DNA from: Streptomyces sp. TLI_105 | Lineage (GTDB): Bacteria; Actinomycetota; Actinomycetes; Streptomycetales; Streptomycetaceae | Length of the DNA: 64,000 nt | Assembly: GCF_900105415.1 (NCBI RefSeq) | Contig: NZ_FNSM01000001.1 | Span: forward strand, 2,394,501-2,458,500 | Direction of reading: 5' to 3' | Shown: positions 62,755 through 64,000 of the stretch, piece after piece | Position numbering within the stretch: position 1 is the stretch's first letter | Layout: each line of letters opens with the position of its first letter | The notes under the pieces: model-generated | The model's database searches: none | What the model saw: only the letters and a program-made list of their open reading frames with translations | Told to the model about the DNA's origin: nothing | Made by a program: the position numbers and the translations under genes

Positions 62755-64000
62755 TCAGCCCATGAACTTCTTGAACTCCTCCGGGAGCTCGAAGTCCTTG
62801 GGGGTCTGCCCCGCCGCCGGGAGGCCGAACGCGCCGCCCGCCTGCGCCTGCTCGCGGCGCTCGGCCGCGGCCTGCTCCTCGGCCTTCCGCTTCATCGGGT
62901 TGCCGCTCTTGCGCTTGCCCTTGGCCTGCTTGACCTGCTTCTTCTGCCGGCCGGGGCCGCCGCCCATGCCGGGGATGCCCGGCATCCCCGGCATGCCGCC
63001 GCCCTGCGCCATGCGGGACATCATCTTGCGGGCCTCGAAGAACCGCTCGACCAGGCCCTTGACCGCGCTGACCTCGACACCGGAACCCTTGGCGATACGG
63101 GCACGCCGGGAGCCGTTGATGATGGTCGGGTCCTGGCGCTCGGCCGGGGTCATCGACTTGATGATGGCGCCGATGCGGTCGACCTCACGCTCGTCGATGT
63201 TGGCGATCTGCTCCCGCATCTGGCCCATGCCGGGCAGCATCCCGAGCAGCTTGGAGATGGAGCCCATCTTGCGGACCTGCTCCATCTGGGCGAGGAAGTC
63301 GTCCAGCGTGAAGCCCTCGCCCTTCTTCGAGGCGAGCTTCGAGGCCATCTTGGCGGCCTCTTCCTCGTCGAAGGTCTGCTGCGCCTTCTCGATGAGGGAG
63401 AGCATGTCGCCCATGCCGAGGATGCGGGACGCCATGCGGTCCGGGTGGAACGCGTCGAAGTCGTCCAGCTTCTCGCCGTTGGAGGCGAACATGATCTGCT
63501 TGCCGGTGACGTGCGCGATGGAGAGCGCGGCACCACCGCGGGCGTCGCCGTCGAGCTTGGAGAGCACCACGCCGTCGAAGCCGACGCCGTCGCGGAAGGC
63601 CTCGGCGGTGTTGACCGCGTCCTGACCGATCATGGCGTCGACGACGAAGAGGATCTCGTCCGGGCTGACGGCGTCGCGGATGTCCGCGGCCTGCTGCATC
63701 AGCTCCTGGTCGATGCCGAGGCGGCCGGCGGTGTCGACGATGACGACGTCGTACAGCTTGGTCCGCGCGTACTCGATCGAGTCCTTCGCCACCTGGACCG
63801 GGTCGCCGACGCCGTTGCCGGGCTGCGGGCCGTAGAAGGCGACGCCGGCGCGGTCGGCGACGACGGAGAGCTGGTTGACGGCGTTCGGGCGCTGGAGGTC
63901 ACAGGCCACGAGCAGCGGGGAGTGGCCCTGGCTCTTCAGCCAGAGACCGAGCTTTCCGGCGAGGGTGGTCTTACCGGCGCCCTGGAGACCGGCGAGCATG
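62755..64000 (-). CDS. ffh: Signal recognition particle protein Ffh (5' end beyond window)
   Basis: The visible part starts inside the G domain: MLAGLQGAGKTTLAGKLGLW with the P-loop, then DLQRPNAVNQL, VDTAGRLGIDQEL, SKLDGDARGG and the C-terminal M domain with IPGMG and FLAQMEQVRKMGSISKLLGM. It binds signal sequences and 4.5S RNA and docks with FtsY. The N-terminal NG portion lies beyond 64000. The C-terminus is unusually Lys/Gln-rich (RQKKQVKQAKGKRKSG). Confidence 0.95.
   Translation of the reverse strand, partial: MLAGLQGAGKTTLAGKLGLWLKSQGHSPLLVACDLQRPNAVNQLSVVADRAGVAFYGPQPGNGVGDPVQVAKDSIEYARTKLYDVVIVDTAGRLGIDQELMQQAADIRDAVSPDEILFVVDAMIGQDAVNTAEAFRDGVGFDGVVLSKLDGDARGGAALSIAHVTGKQIMFASNGEKLDDFDAFHPDRMASRILGMGDMLSLIEKAQQTFDEEEAAKMASKLASKKGEGFTLDDFLAQMEQVRKMGSISKLLGMLPGMGQMREQIANIDEREVDRIGAIIKSMTPAERQDPTIINGSRRARIAKGSGVEVSAVKGLVERFFEARKMMSRMAQGGGMPGMPGIPGMGGGPGRQKKQVKQAKGKRKSGNPMKRKAEEQAAAERREQAQAGGAFGLPAAGQTPKDFELPEEFKKFMG

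Overview
The window is a contiguous piece of a high-GC actinobacterial chromosome, almost certainly Streptomyces. The evidence is very high GC, strong G/C bias at third codon positions, frequent GTG starts, TGATG/GTGA stop-start overlaps, the sporulation sigma factor WhiG, four tandem type I signal peptidases, and a gene order matching my recollection of the S. coelicolor SCO5678-to-SCO5586 interval. It contains no rRNA, tRNA, CRISPR array, insertion sequence or prophage that I can see.

Region 1 (1-9.1 kb): a PucR-type regulator cut by the window edge, an orphan membrane-anchored ATPase, gabT, a PAP2 phosphatase, a small McrC-like nuclease ORF that appears to carry two compensating frameshifts, and a secreted GH18 chitinase. 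The chitinase promoter carries two DasR-type operators. A small unknown gene follows, behind a nested inverted repeat.

Region 2 (9.1-29 kb): polyamine/GABA metabolism. An aldehyde dehydrogenase, a Tat-lipoprotein PotD, PotA, PotB, PotC and a PuuB-like FAD oxidoreductase form one minus-strand operon. A second set (orphan PotD2, second aldehyde dehydrogenase, Lrp/AsnC regulator, class III aminotransferase) lies at 24-29 kb. With gabT they could take putrescine to 4-aminobutanal, GABA and succinic semialdehyde. In between sit a NADAR protein, a DUF4190 protein, an adenosine-deaminase-family enzyme (probably the 6-aminodeoxyfutalosine deaminase of menaquinone synthesis), a GDPD, a DUF574-type methyltransferase, a NarL-type two-component system, a secreted serine hydrolase and a membrane protein preceded by paired palindromes.

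Region 3 (29-39 kb): an ABC ATPase/permease pair behind a long inverted repeat, a LOG-family protein behind a degenerate repeat tract and a probable leaderless promoter, a membrane protein, a DHFR-like reductase, and a thiamine-type ABC importer (ThiB-ThiP-ThiQ order) under a clear TPP riboswitch.

Region 4 (38-64 kb): core genes, nearly all on the minus strand: rlmN, an MFS exporter, cdsA, frr, pyrH, tsf, rpsB, an M23-type protein, a TetR regulator, whiG, dprA, comM, yraN, a DUF2469 protein, a Nudix hydrolase, four signal peptidases, rplS, trmD, rimM, a KH protein, rpsP, a SprT-like metalloprotein, a methyltransferase, a second-type ftsH and ffh (cut by the window edge). Strong stem-loops punctuate this stretch. 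One hairpin hides the ribosome binding site of yraN, and a block of 14-bp tandem repeats lies between the methyltransferase and ftsH.

I did not find a wholly new multi-gene system. The most interesting leads are the compensated frameshift in the McrC-like ORF, the nested inverted repeat at 9.0-9.1 kb, the yraN leader hairpin, the paired palindromes at 24.1 kb, the 29.1-kb inverted repeat, the 60.6-kb tandem repeat, and the M23 reading frame that runs antisense through the tetR gene.
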